A stretch of DNA of 64,000 nt. Origin: Lunularia cruciata (taxonomy: Eukaryota > Streptophyta > Marchantiopsida > Lunulariales > Lunulariaceae). How positions within the stretch are numbered: the stretch's first letter is position 1; every line of letters starts with the position of its first letter. Below, piece by piece: positions 1 through 11,555 of the stretch. The stretch spans positions 56,482,001 through 56,546,000 of the forward strand of contig OX419760.1 in NCBI GenBank assembly GCA_948567375.1, in the 5' to 3' direction. The notes under the pieces were generated by a model, which saw only the letters and a list, made by a program, of their open reading frames with translations, had not been told where the DNA came from and did no database searches. Made by a program: the position numbers and the translations under genes.

Positions 1-492
1 TATCAAATGCTCTCAGACAGGTAAGGAAGGATGGTTGAGGGGGGGACTATACGGATGAGGTAGGATGGTCGACGAGCAATACTTGGAGGAGAGTATACCA
101 AATACCACCTACGGATCTCTTAGTAACGGAAGGTCATCCACATGGAGAACATCCTCTGCAAGGGCAATGTCTAAGAAGCGTATGACAAAATCCTCTCATC
201 CTATTGGCACTCCAAGAACATGAAGTCCATTTGTGTATGTGATACACCCCTCTGGAAGCTCAAGGTGTGGAGGTATACCTAAAGGGGACCATGCCCTGCA
301 CTTTGACACTTTCACTCTCAAGCCTACTAGATGTAGCTCAGTAGTCAAGTAGTCAAAGGCCTGCCTAATCTGATCTATAGGGCCTACGAGGTGTGTATCA
401 TCTGCGAAGGAGGGAAATACACAATGTAGTAGATAGGAGAGCTCTAAAGTGAGCCATGGCAAATAAAGGGGAGAAAGAGAGAGCATATGCAA
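1..492 (-). pseudogene. Non-LTR (LINE-type) reverse transcriptase fragment, 5' side missing and decayed
   Basis: Reading leftward from 492, the longest open stretch (492-196) carries FADDTHLVGP, the F/Y-x-DD catalytic box of reverse transcriptases, followed by a KCRAWSP segment and a VLGVPIG segment typical of plant non-LTR polymerases just after the active site. Past 196 the same frame continues in recognisable form but is broken by stop codons, for example just after the VPIG motif. The upstream finger domain is not seen, and the element may continue beyond base 1. This is a dead relic; its class (LINE-like rather than group II or LTR) is inferred from the residues flanking the DD box. Confidence 0.6.
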
Positions 493-1924
493 AGTTCTAG
501 TGCGACGTCTTCTTCATTACTTTCATTAGTCATCCTTGGAGTAGACCATAGTATCATAAGATCTGGTATGACGGTGCATTTAACTATTAGACGCACCACT
601 GGATCGCTGCAGATTGGATCATTCATACCAAACTTTTCAATCGTCGGAATAGATTCATCTCCGTTGTGGGCCAGCTCTAGTGTAGCTTGGCTCTCAAGCA
701 CAAGTCAGTCATCATTTCTCGATTCCGATCACGCGTGTCGTAAAGCCTCCTAGGAATCCAGTAAATTACTGGAAATAGCACATGTGACACATAGTTTGTT
801 CGGGGTTGTGTGTTTCACTTCAGCAGATCTTCCATTTGACTCGATTCATACGCGGACCTACACTCACAAGCTTACCTCCTAGCTTATTTCCTACAATTAG
901 AAGTTGTTCTTTGCCATCACACTATTTCAGAGAAAATGGTCAATTCAGTCCGAGTCTTACCGCAGGACGAGTCTTTGTCGCATGTCTGCTTTACACCACC
1001 CATTGAAATTGTGACGTTCATTACAAATGCATCCCCCTTGATGCTCTTGACACCAAGATAAACGGAGAACTTGAAGAAAACCATAGCTTCATAAAAGTTG
1101 ACTGTCCAGCCCTACCCAGGATGACCGTTTGACTGAAATGCTGTAGCCGATTCCACGAACGGGTTGGGTTGGGATGCCAGATGCCGGTCAGACTTAGATA
1201 CTACTCAACCTCAGATGCTGCTCCTTGATCGAAATCGAAGGCACAGCACGTTGTTGCACGAGAGAAGATTGGTTGAGTTCACAACGTTCTCGTCTGTAAA
1301 AGGTTTGCATGACATGGTTGCGGTGAAATCCCGGACAAACTAGCTCACGAACGCTGATTACAACGATCACATACGTTGTTGGATGGGGGACGTAGCGCAG
1401 TTGTTTATAATAAAAAATCGTACACGACGATTACAGTACAAACTTTTGAGATTGTTTACTATAAACAACTTTCCCAGATCGGGGTCAAAATACCTGACTT
1501 AGTCCATGGGTCTTCTGGATTACTTGTGCAGCACGCAAGGAGAAGGAGGGAGGATTAGAAAGACGACAAAGACCAGATTGGCCTGGCCGATGAAGGTTCC
1601 TTGCATCCTTCCTTACCCTGCTACTTTTTCTCCTCACCTACAGTAGCTATCACGATTCTAGTTACGGGGATCTGAAACCTGTAGGGGATCCTTCCATCCA
1701 TTCAGGAACTTGAATTCGAGTAAAGGGAGGTGGCTTTGTTGAAGGAAGAAGGCGACCGCGTGTGATAACAAGAAGGATGGGAAGACCCCATCAAGCCGTG
1801 TAAGGAAAGAACATAGGGTATCGGTAAGATAGAATCTGTAGTATCAATAGTATCGGTAAGAGAAATCTGCCTTACAGCACCTAAGATATCTGAGCTAAGG
1901 TGGCTTTGTTATCTTCCCAGATTG
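493..1924. other. No gene recognised
   Basis: Only short overlapping open frames without family resemblance occur here. Base composition is balanced, like the neighbouring genic DNA and unlike the AT-rich blocks further right. I see no tRNA, terminal repeat or coding exon that I can defend. Confidence 0.4.
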
Positions 1925-2027
1925 AAGTTCCATTCTAAAACTCAGGGGGTTGGAAGAGTGCCACCATGGTTTTTCACCTGGATGGTGGCACTCTTTCCAA
2001 AACCCCCTGAGTTTCAGAATGGAACTT
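1925..2027. ncRNA. Candidate microRNA precursor hairpin
   Basis: The arms 1925-1967 and 1982-2027 are reverse complements over about 43 bp, interrupted only by one A-C mismatch (1937/2015), a two-base bulge near 1999-2002 and a one-base bulge near 1994-1996, with a 14-base loop. Size, arm length and the few small bulges match a plant MIR foldback. Because both strands fold, the transcribed strand cannot be fixed from sequence. No flanking terminal repeats or target-site duplication are evident that would make it a MITE. It lies about 1.2 kb upstream of the NAC start codon and 750 bp upstream of that gene's likely TATA box. Confidence 0.45.
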
Positions 2028-2776
2028 GAAATGAAGCAAATTTTGCGCTACTGTACTTATGACGTGAGTTCAGAGTTGAAACAGCTTGATCCGTCATCTA
2101 CGAAAAATATAGGCACATGAAACTTTCCATCGATACTGTAGTGGAGGCGAAGTTCGGACAATAATTCCTTGAACTAGGTTTTATTCTAGGAGAAAAGGCA
2201 GGCCAAGTCTATATTGGGGAGATAATATGTGTGTTTGAGATCATTGATATTATCTTCGTGGACCCCATCAGCTAATCACCCGCCAAATATCAACGTTAAA
2301 TTTCAGGACTAAAAGTTTAATCCCACCAAACTTGGACAATGGAGTCCCATATTCGTCTTCTTCTTCTTCTTCTGCTTACGACTTACCAGAAACGAAGATA
2401 AACTTGTCACAAGAGTCATTATAACACGGTTTAGACCAACTGCATCAGTATCGTAAGGCCTCTGTCGTCGGTCAATTTCTATCGTATTTCAGTCCTTAGA
2501 ATGTCTTCTACAATTCTTCCAAAGAGTAGAAGCTTCACTTGTCTATCCATGGAAGCCGTTGTTTCTCTCCTATAGCTGCACCGCTTTCTGACACTGATGC
2601 CAAACTTGAGCTCTGTTTCTAAGACAGAACCACGAAGTCCAGACAAAGCCCGGCAAGGAGAAGAGAAGGATGTGAATACGAACAGAAGTACTCTATAGAA
2701 TGCACAGTACTACGGTCAGGCAGTACAGCACAACAGAGCTCCGTCGGCCGAACTAATGAGGCTGACCACCACCGAA
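2028..2776. other. Upstream region of the NAC gene, no coding feature seen
   Basis: This interval holds a CTT-rich tract around 2358-2375 and otherwise unremarkable mixed-composition DNA. It probably contains the NAC promoter. No exon, repeat family or RNA gene is recognised. Confidence 0.3.
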
Positions 2777-2782
2777 TATATA
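2777..2782 (+). promoter_or_regulatory. Possible TATA box of the NAC gene
   Basis: TATATA in the context GAATATATACCCC lies about 430 bp upstream of the NAC start codon, implying a long 5' leader of roughly 400 bases. The leader has pyrimidine- and purine-rich patches. Only position and motif support this call. Confidence 0.3.
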
Positions 2783-3214
2783 CCCCGTGCTTCTGACCGC
2801 ATAGGCCTCCTACTTCAGCCGCTGACTGAGTGTGGCATCATACTCTCCTCTCACTGTGCACACTCCCTGTTTATACAATCGGCTCTCTCAATCTCCACCC
2901 TGTCTCCGCCCATATCATGACCCCGTGCTCCAGGTCGGGGGACGTCCACTCTCGTGAATTTCATGAGTACGAAGAGTTTTTGGAGGGCTTATCATGTTTC
3001 TGGGAGTTAGACATACGCAACAGAGAACGGAATAGGTGAGCTTGCCGGCCCACGGTGTGCCAGCAGCTCCTGCAGGTGATTGTACTGGCCTGTCCTTTGA
3101 GCAGATAAGGAGGAGGAGTAATAGTCTTCTTTCGGCTCACTCAACTCGTGATTTCGTGAGAAACACAGGTTGGAGAGGACGCACAGGTCTGGAGGCTCTT
3201 CTTCTTCTGGAGTC

Positions 3215-6091
3215 ATGGAATCCATGAAACTCCCCCCTGGCTTCAGGTTTCATCCTACAGATGAGGAGTTGGTCGCGTACTACCTTAAGAGGAAAGTGGG
3301 AGGTCGAAGCATCGATTTGGAGGTCATAGCTGAAGTGGATCTTTACAAATGGGAACCATGGGATTTACCTGGTAAGTCGATCTAGGAGGTTTCTTTTCCT
3401 ACTGTGATTTGCGCATGTCGAGGGCAACATTAGTGAAGGTTGGTGGTTTATTATTTTGCTTATTGATGCTTCTGTTATGATTGTGATGCAGAGAAATCTA
3501 TTCTGAGTGGGAGCGATATGGAATGGTACTTCTACAGTCCGCGCGACAAGAAGTATCCAAATGGACTTCGAACGAATCGGGCAACGGAAGCTGGATATTG
3601 GAAGGCTACTGGGAAAGATAGGAACGTGAAAAAAGCCGGGCGTGGGGTAGTTGGAATGAAGAAGACTTTGGTGTTTTACACGGGGAGAGCTCCTCATGGC
3701 GTGAGAACGGATTGGGTGATGCACGAGTATCGGCTTGACGAGGAAGAGTGCGAGAGAGTTAATGCATCACAGGTAAGATCACCGTGCTTCTGAATATTTT
3801 ATTTTCGTTGGTAAATTGCATATCTTCTGAAGAAGCTTTGCATTGGTATTAGAAGATCTATTGTAATAGTGGCTCTGTTGTGCGAGTGCAGGACGCTTTT
3901 GTTTTGTGCCGTGTCTTCAAAAAAAGTGGTCCAGGGCCTAGGAGTGGAGAGGACAGAGGGCCTCCATCTTATGTGGACGACGATGATGTCTCTGTAGACA
4001 AAACTACATCTGAGTTCTCGAAGGTTATAAAAAATCTCAAAGCTGATCCAGTGGCTGAAGTTGAGGCAGCTTCCGGGGGAGACGGTGTTGTCACTGGAGA
4101 GATTGAGCCTCCTTCGCCAGATGTCTCAGATCTTAACTACCAAGTGGCTGATGTAAGTCCTGCACAGCCAGATATCAGAGAGATTACAGAGCCTGCCGGA
4201 GACGATTTCATGACCCATCTCTCATTCCCTCAGGTACAGTCCCGTCCTCATGAGTTACCCGGCAGATCAGCTAATTTCTTGTCTTGAACAGCTAACTTCT
4301 TCTCCTATTGAATGTGTCATAATCTATCAACATTTCTTTTCTCAAACATTGGGTTTCTACTGACATATGATGGCATAATTGTGCAGATTTCAGAGGAGGA
4401 GGAAGTGCAATTTTGGGACTGCTTCAATCTACCAGCAGCCGAGTTTGACCTTACTTATGCTGAAGCTCCCTTTGCCGAACCAGTCGGAAGACGGGCTCCG
4501 GCAGACGAGTTGGAAGAGGCTTGGCGGGGAGGAAGACAACCGGGTGGAGAGGAGGCCTGGAATAGAGATCTTAGTGTCATATTGCAGGAATCTGCGGCAA
4601 ACGGAGGAATGAGTCTGTTCGATATGCTGGAGCATGATGACATGCTTCCTCCTTTGGTGGAAGAACAGGAGTCTAATGGCCTCGCGAATAATCTGCCTCG
4701 TCGGTGCAGTGGGCGCAGGGGAGTTGGTGACGAATCGCAAAGGAATCAGGTCAATACGGGCTCTGTTACGGATAATACTTCCCAGCAACGGATGTCTACA
4801 TCCACAGAAACCAGGAGGAATGGAAGTTTTGAGGTGAGGCAGCGGCATGGTCCCGGACAAGGAATCTTTCACTCGATTGGGATATAGCAGTATACTCAGA
4901 TGAGTTACCAGAGTGTATTAGCCGGACAGGAAAGGAATAATGATCAATGGCTGAATGTCTCTCTAGGAACTACAGACTCCTTAGGATGGCTAGTTGCTTA
5001 GTGCTGGAGAGTTGTATTATGAGAGATTGATTTTACTTGGACCATCTTTCACCTGTTTTGTCAAAAGATGGTGCTAAGAAAGAGTGTCATCACTGCAGGT
5101 CCCGGTTCAGTCTCGGGCAAGGGTGGAGGATATGCAGACTATGACTTGGGAATCTGCTGCAGTATCTGTTCCCGAGCAAAGCTTGGCGGGTGTGCTGGAT
5201 TCCGGCCTTCTTGCTTCATCCGGTAACACTTTCTATTCAAGTGAGGTCTTACCTATGCCGGGTGCACTTGACTCGGGCATGCTTTCGAGCGAAAACACGT
5301 TTGGTATTTTCTCTGACAATTATGAATCCTTCCTGGACTGTTCGGATGAAGACCAAACCCAGCATTTGTCTTCAGAAGATGACATCGCGTTTACGTTCCC
5401 TTCCTCCTCCGAACGTGACTCAGCAACGACGAGTGGTATGGATAATGCGGAGATGTTCGGTGTTACGGACAATGCCTTCAGAGACGAGTTGTCATCCAAT
5501 GTCGCCAGGTCTCAGGCCCAGTCGGGAACAATGTCTTACCAGCCGAAGAGAACATCGGAAAGTAGTTCTCTGTCATCGAGGCCGCTGGTGGCTGGCCTCT
5601 TGAAGATTCTAGGTTCCGTCCCTACTTTACCTGCCTCAGCTGCGGAGTTTCCCCCCGAGTTGACGTCGGACAAGTGTAAACAGGCCTCGCAACTGGCAGA
5701 CGTTGCCCCAACTTATAACTCTATACGTGTAAGTGCCGTGACAGTCACTTGTACGTGTTCTGCGGACGGTGCACAACAAGTTCAGGCTGCAGTTACTGGT
5801 TGCTATGGAGGTTCTGACGGTGTGTTTCAGCAGCAGGTTGTCTCTGGATCTTGGCAGTCCATCCCTTGCGAAAAGGGCGCCACACAACAAGCTTATGAGA
5901 AACAAAGACATCTTTGTACAAATTGCAGCTCCACAGTGGGTGGTACTGGTATACAGAAACGAGTCGCGAGGGGATCCAACAGCGGTTTCGTCTTCGTTTT
6001 TGCCTTGGGTGCAGTGTCTGCTCTTTGCTGGTTTCTGCTCCTGCAGTTGTCATACAGAGTAGTCAGGCACGTGATCACTTCTGTTTTCTAA
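3215..6091 (+). CDS. Membrane-tethered NAC domain transcription factor (NTL type), five exons
   Basis: Exons 3215-3371, 3492-3772, 3892-4233, 4387-4833 and 5099-6091 join in phase to a 739-residue protein; all four introns are GT-AG. The ATG at 3215 has G at -3 and +4. Residues about 5-160 hold all five NAC subdomains: [20 protein letters not shown] (A), the acidic [11 protein letters not shown] region (B), [15 protein letters not shown] and [11 protein letters not shown] (C), [16 protein letters not shown] and [10 protein letters not shown] (D), and [11 protein letters not shown] (E). The central 500 residues are acidic and Ser-rich, as expected of an activation region. The extreme C-terminus has one hydrophobic helix ([20 protein letters not shown]) followed by a short basic tail, so it should be tail-anchored in the ER or plasma membrane and act in the nucleus after proteolytic release. 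The NAC identity is clear; the biological process controlled is not deducible. Confidence 0.95.
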
Positions 6092-6820
6092 GGCCTGTTC
6101 GAATACGCTCCCTCTCTCTGTAAATATGTGTCTTGTCAGTCTTTGGCCCTGAGCTGTGAAATGCCCAAAATCAATGGGTCAGCAGCAGAAGTATATATTG
6201 CGGGTAAGAGAAGCTTTTTAAGCAGGATCGAGAAGGGCGCATACTCCAAATGTAAAAGATAGAGGGCTGGCAGACCCTAATTAAATCTATTCGATCTTAG
6301 CTTATGTATTGTAGGTCCAAGTTAAGTGATGGGAACAATCATCACCTTAAAGAAGAGCGATGCTTATTTACAGTGCACGCAAGGCAGCCATCTTGTCGGC
6401 TCTTTTGATGACTTTTGATGACTTGTCGGCTCTTTTGATGATGCAATTTATTTCCGGTTGTACAATGTACCTTCTCGTCTGGTAGCCAAAGGAACAAATG
6501 TTGCAGGGTTGAGAATGTTTGCTCATTTCTCCAAAGACATGGTTTGGTTCGCACGGTCGCGGAGAAATATGTAGCGAGCCAAAGTAGTATTCTCGTCTTT
6601 GGAAACGAGTGAGAGTTGGTTTAACGTGCAGGCAATATCTTTTCACACCGCTTTTGTTTTCTGCGTTCATTGAAGGAAACATTCTCTTCTGCACATGAGA
6701 CGCACCCATACATGACTTGCCTCAAGTAGCGTTGTGACTAAAGAATACTAACAGTGTGAAGATGGAAAACTCTTTGTCTTTATCGAGGTTACACTTGCTC
6801 CCACTTTGCCTGTATGAACC
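6092..6820. other. NAC 3' region and intergenic DNA with a short TCGGCTCTTTTGATGA repeat
   Basis: The NAC 3' UTR lies here. Around 6394-6441 the motif TGTCGGCTCTTTTGATGA occurs twice, separated by a partial copy. No coding exon is recognised. Confidence 0.35.
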
Positions 6821-7016
6821 AAGTACCAAAGATGGCCTGGATAAATAACAGCATTTACATGGGGTATTCACCTTTCCTTCTGTTACATAAGCGTTCCACC
6901 ATACTAGGCTTAGGAATCAAGTACCAAAAATGGCCTGGACAAATAACAGCATTTACATGGGGTATTCACGTTTCCTTCTGTTACATGGGCGTTCCACCAT
7001 ACTAGGCTTAGGAATC
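6821..7016. repeat. 98-bp tandem duplication
   Basis: Copies 6821-6918 and 6919-7016 begin AAGTACCAAA and end ACTAGGCTTAGGAATC; they differ at only a handful of positions. The near identity indicates a recent local duplication. No coding role is evident, although the two copies create similar short open frames. Confidence 0.9.
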
Positions 7017-8435
7017 ATCAATGTGAACATGGTACTAAACCTGGATTGTAGAAACACGCATGCTTACTTCTCTATGCTCCGAACAGTCATGGAGAAAAAT
7101 CTGCTTTGCAATTATCAACGTCAGAATCAAAGCCGGTTAAATGTGGGCATGCGAGTCCCTTTTGTTTGCGACAGGTGGTTTCGAATATTGGAGTAAAGGG
7201 ACCGTTATCGACAGCACCATTGTCTGTCCGCACACCCACATCTGACCGCATTTGATTCTGGACATTGGAGTCCAGTACCCCGCACACTTTCATGTCCACA
7301 GGAGTTCTACATTTTAAACCGACATCTGTTCGGACTTCATTGTGACTATGGAAAGGGAAACGGGTGTTGAACTTCATGTGCATATCTCGTGTACGTGGTT
7401 ACACATTGATTCTGACACTGACCACTGAAAGAGTAACGAACAGGAGCTCAACAGATAGCTTGGGCACGTTTGATTTGCAACTGATGATTACCTTAAACTT
7501 TGTTCCTAATTTGTTGATGGAAGCTATTGCACATATGATTGGTAGAGAATATAGGGCCCACACACTAAAAGCAAAATTATGGCGACATTCTAATCAAATG
7601 TCAAGCTGGCCTTCTTACTCCAATCGCTAGCTGGGCATGAAAACATTATTGCGAACAAGAGAGACGAAAACTGAGACACTTGTGTAGAAGAGGTGTAGAC
7701 AAAGGACCCTAGATTGTCCAAAGTTACAGTCTTAGAGAAAAACCAGGTAGAAGCTTACGTATACTACAAGTTCCAAAACATAAGGCACGCCACGTTCCAG
7801 TGCAATACGTGTGACGCACAAACTAACCAATACTCCATTGAGCACTCATACGTTCTCCCGTAATCCTATGCTCTTCCATACTCGTATTCAGTCAGTGTAT
7901 TTGGGAAAAATTCAGTGATCCACTTGCGTTCCGTAAGCTGTTTTGATCTAGTACTAACTTTCACATGATCACGTTTCGCACAAAAGTCCTACAGCTTGCA
8001 CACTTCTGCGGATGTTTAAATGTACATAATTATAACATCCAGCACTAAGTAGTTCTGCCCTCTCACATGCAAGGGTCCACTAACAATCAACTACTGCTCG
8101 AATTTCGAAGGCTTGGAGAGAGCTATGTTGATCCTTTCAGAAGCCACAACTTGCATTCCTGCGGAAAACCACATGGCATACACTGTAAAGGTGAATAAGT
8201 CCTTCCCAGAACTAGCAGTGTCTTGATCTTGCATCCATTCTCTCCCGCAATTAAAGACCTGCAAGTCTAGCCATTCTAAATTTGAATACATTGTCAATAC
8301 ATTTCGTTTAAGGAGCTGCCATTTCGCGGCCGCGTGAAAAGACTTTGGAGCTTCTTGTCTCCTGATATATCCATCTGAGGCTGGCCCTTACCTTTTCAGA
8401 CTGTAAGATAGTTCAGCACCAACGTGGACGAGCGA
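7017..8435. other. Intergenic DNA between the convergent NAC and CacyBP genes
   Basis: The NAC gene reads right and the CacyBP gene reads left, so this stretch contains the distal 3' regions of both. Several short open frames exist on both strands without start context, splice support or family resemblance. Nothing else is recognised. Confidence 0.4.
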
Positions 8436-10423
8436 CTAAATTCCGCCGAATTTGCTCAAAGGGTCGGATGTCTTTCCTGAACGGGACTCAGACCAAGCCT
8501 TGGCAATCGTACGCTTGGTCTCATCATCTCCTTCATCGTACATATTCTGCTCCATATCAAAAACAGATGCTATAAATCGCACCCTGAACTAGAATGTGCC
8601 ACTTTGTTTTAACAAAATTCTCCCAACGACTGGGCTTTGACCTAATAAACTTGGAAGAAACAAAAAGATGACAAACCTTCATTAAATCCATGATTCCAGC
8701 CATTGGATCCTTGTCACTGTTGCCCGGGGGTTTGAACTACATACACATTGACCACGCATTAGCAGCTTTTTGCAGTTGTGAAATCACACATAACTCATAC
8801 GTTACAACATATCCTTCAACAACGGGATGCACATGGATGCCATTAAAAACCTCTAGCACTGTGTCTCTCCAAACAACTGGCTATACAGACAAAATGAAGA
8901 ACAACTTTAAAAATGATGTGAAAGCTAATGAACATATAAACACTCGGCCTCTTGTGTCATACCTTATCTTCCTTGTAATGAATATCAGGCCACGTATGCT
9001 TTTCCGCCTTCTTCAGAGTAATTATGATCTTCTTGGGTTTCACAACGGCTACACACTTCTCTGGAATGATGGCCTTGCAAAGCTTTGGGACACCACAACG
9101 ATAGCTCTTGCCTCCAACGTCATGAATTTTTATATCAAATGAGTTGGCTTTGAAATCAGCTACAATTTTATCCTGTGACGCACCCTCCAGAAATATGTAG
9201 ATCTAGAACAAACAACAGAAAATTCAGCTGCATCACAACAGCAGCCCCGCCAACCATGGAGAACCTAACGGCACATAAGAACGGATTGAAATCCTAATGG
9301 ACCTCGAGGCGCAATCCTAACAATTTGCAAAGCATCTGGTGCGACTCTCTCGCTAAAAGGCAATGGACCTAAGACATACGAAACATCCACTTCAAGATCA
9401 CATCAGGATTTGGACCGCTAGTCAACTTCCAGAATAACACTTAACACTCTTCATTGCTGCTTGATTCTGGTCTGTTGTCGACAATTGACGACATCAAGCC
9501 TGTTGAAAATCGACCGAATTTACCTTCAGTTTCTCAACATCCTGATCGTAGCTGAATCGTGATAAAGAAATGTAGTGCACTGACTGCGGTGCCGCAACCC
9601 TGTGCAAGGGCTCCACAGGGACTGCAACTCCGTCTACAATTGACTGTTGAACCTCTCCCACCGGGTTAGGAGTTACTTCCGAAACACCCTCTTGCTCCCC
9701 AGATGCGCTTCCCTGATTCTGTGGCATGTACTAGTTCAAAACGAGTTGCTTAGATCCACTGAGAGTTCCTGAAAAATGTTTTCCTGATTGACATCAATTT
9801 GAAACAATCCCCCGAAGGCCCCCTCAGAATTTTCGACCGGGAAAAGCATATTTGAATTCTTGCGTTACGGTAATTTTTCCAATGCACACATTGTGCCCAT
9901 CATGTTCTGCACATGCAGAAATTGGAGCGAATGCAGCTCTCGCTTTTTGTTACAAGAAGAACTTCAAGCTTTCTCCACTCTCGGCATATTCCCTTCCCCT
10001 CACATTATTTCTATAGCACGAGGTCTTGAAAATGGAAATCCCAATCGGTGGACTATTAATGTGAATTTCTCGACATGGCGAATATGATGGAATTCGCTCA
10101 ATGGTCAAAGAAGTAGCCATACACTTTTCTTGCGTGGCATGGAAGCCATATGGCAAGCTGCACGTCAGGAAACCATCCGAACAGTACTCAACAAGGACCG
10201 ATTTCTGTTGTATGAGATACAAGACTGTAAGCAAATGACCTCGAGCCACAAATGCAGCTGCTGAAAATTCAAGTCAATTTGAAGTAAATTGTGTGCGAGG
10301 TACCTTTTCTAAGGCTTCGATCTCTCGTCGAAGAAAACGCTGGACTCGTGGCCTTTTGGCTGCAGACAGGAGCCCATGAAGTTCTTGCAAGTCCTCCCCG
10401 TTTAGATCATTATCCTCTGCCAT
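8436..10423 (-). CDS. CacyBP/SIP-like protein with CS and SGS regions, five exons
   Basis: Minus-strand exons 10423-10304, 9730-9524, 9202-8963, 8736-8677 and 8546-8436 are all phase 0 and give 245 residues. The N-terminal exon reads MAEDNDLNGEDLQELHGLLS then AAKRPRVQRFLRREIEALEK, the helical Siah-interacting N-terminal domain. Exons 2-3 carry a CS (p23-like) beta-sandwich, with SFDIKIHDVGGKSYRCGVPK and EKCVAVVKPKKIIITLKKAE. Exons 4-5 carry the SGS-type tail, with DKDPMAGIMDLMKNMYDEGD and TKRTIAKAWSESRSGK. Animal relatives bridge Siah E3 ligases to Skp1 and bind S100 and Hsp90-type partners; plant roles are less clear, so an adaptor role in ubiquitination or chaperoning is inference. The gene lies between the NAC gene and a small STI1 gene, which is also on the minus strand. 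Confidence 0.9.
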
Positions 10424-11555
10424 TTCCCAAACGCAACCCTACCGCCAATGCACTCGAAAATATTCTCTGACTCGAAACAGTTAACCGCTGTTGTTAAGCT
10501 CCTTTGGCAACCGAAGCGAGAACATCATCTACGTACTCACACCCACAAACCCAATCCGACACGAGCCGGTGCGTTTACTGCTGAACGTTCTAAAAGTGAT
10601 GCCTGAGAAACTTCTGGACATTCTGGGAACATTCTACCACGTTCTACTACAGCACCGTTCTCAATGTTCGTGAGTTGTGGGAAGATAAAACAGGACCAAT
10701 TGAGACGATCGGTTTCTTGCACCGTTTTACATTTTGTAGATTCCGTTCATGGATCCATAGTACTGCATAGGACAAGAACTGTTTCATTCCCTTATCCAGG
10801 ACAAGAAATATTTCAAAGCAAAGTAGCTCGTGTGTCGCTGCAAGAATATGCATTCCAGGAAGAATAGACCATATGATGACCTTTCTCTCTCTCATTTTTG
10901 TTTGATAAAATATTCGTCAACGTCTTCATCATTTCGCTTAGCTTCTGCACTTTTAACGCTCAAGAACACGACCTCTTACCACTAAATGTGTCATTTTCTA
11001 AGACAAAATGGTCAGATTTCTGTACTCAAAATGCAACCTCTCGTTGTGTTTGTTCCTGGCGAACCATTGGCCCTCTTGAAGTTGTAAAATTACGAATTGC
11101 TTGGCATATCTGTAGACACTTATGGAACTTGTAGTATGATTACGTTTTTCACAGAGTTATCCTAATTGGTATCCAGTGGTCCATCCATCCTCGAAAGGAA
11201 GAAGAAATTTACTCCGATGCTAGTTAATGGAATAGGGAAGATGTTCATATGTGTAACTCACACTTAGGCATTGTCCTTGTAATGCATAATGATTCTGCAT
11301 AGACGTTTCTCCTAGATAAATCCTCGAAGTCCGGTTATCAAGAGTAGGGAAGGAACACTTGTGAAGGTTAAAGATTTGACACCTCGCTTGACACTCTAAA
11401 ATAGGCTCGATCAACATCTGGTTGAGATGAGATGACAACGTGCACGTCTATACAGTTGAAACTTGCTAAAGTTTGGAGTACATTGGAGTGCTGATGATTA
11501 ACGAACAACACAGAACAGCCATCATAATCTCTGCATAAAAGGCTATCCGTGACGA
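10424..11555. other. CacyBP upstream region and intergenic DNA
   Basis: This region must contain the CacyBP promoter and the 3' end of the STI1 gene. Short open frames occur on both strands but none shows a domain, a supported splice pattern or biased codon use. I see no defined TATA box. Confidence 0.35.

Noticed and set aside
3170-3214. Earlier start for the NAC protein
   Set aside because: The in-frame extension begins with TTG, not ATG; the ATG at 3,215 has good context and places the NAC domain at the N-terminus as usual.
3007-3225. Minus-strand frame over the NAC start
   Set aside because: A shadow of the NAC leader and first exon, with no independent support.
4312-4386. Upstream extension of NAC exon 4
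   Set aside because: This is intron sequence with a clear GTGCAG acceptor at its end; joining at 4,387 keeps the phase with exon 3.
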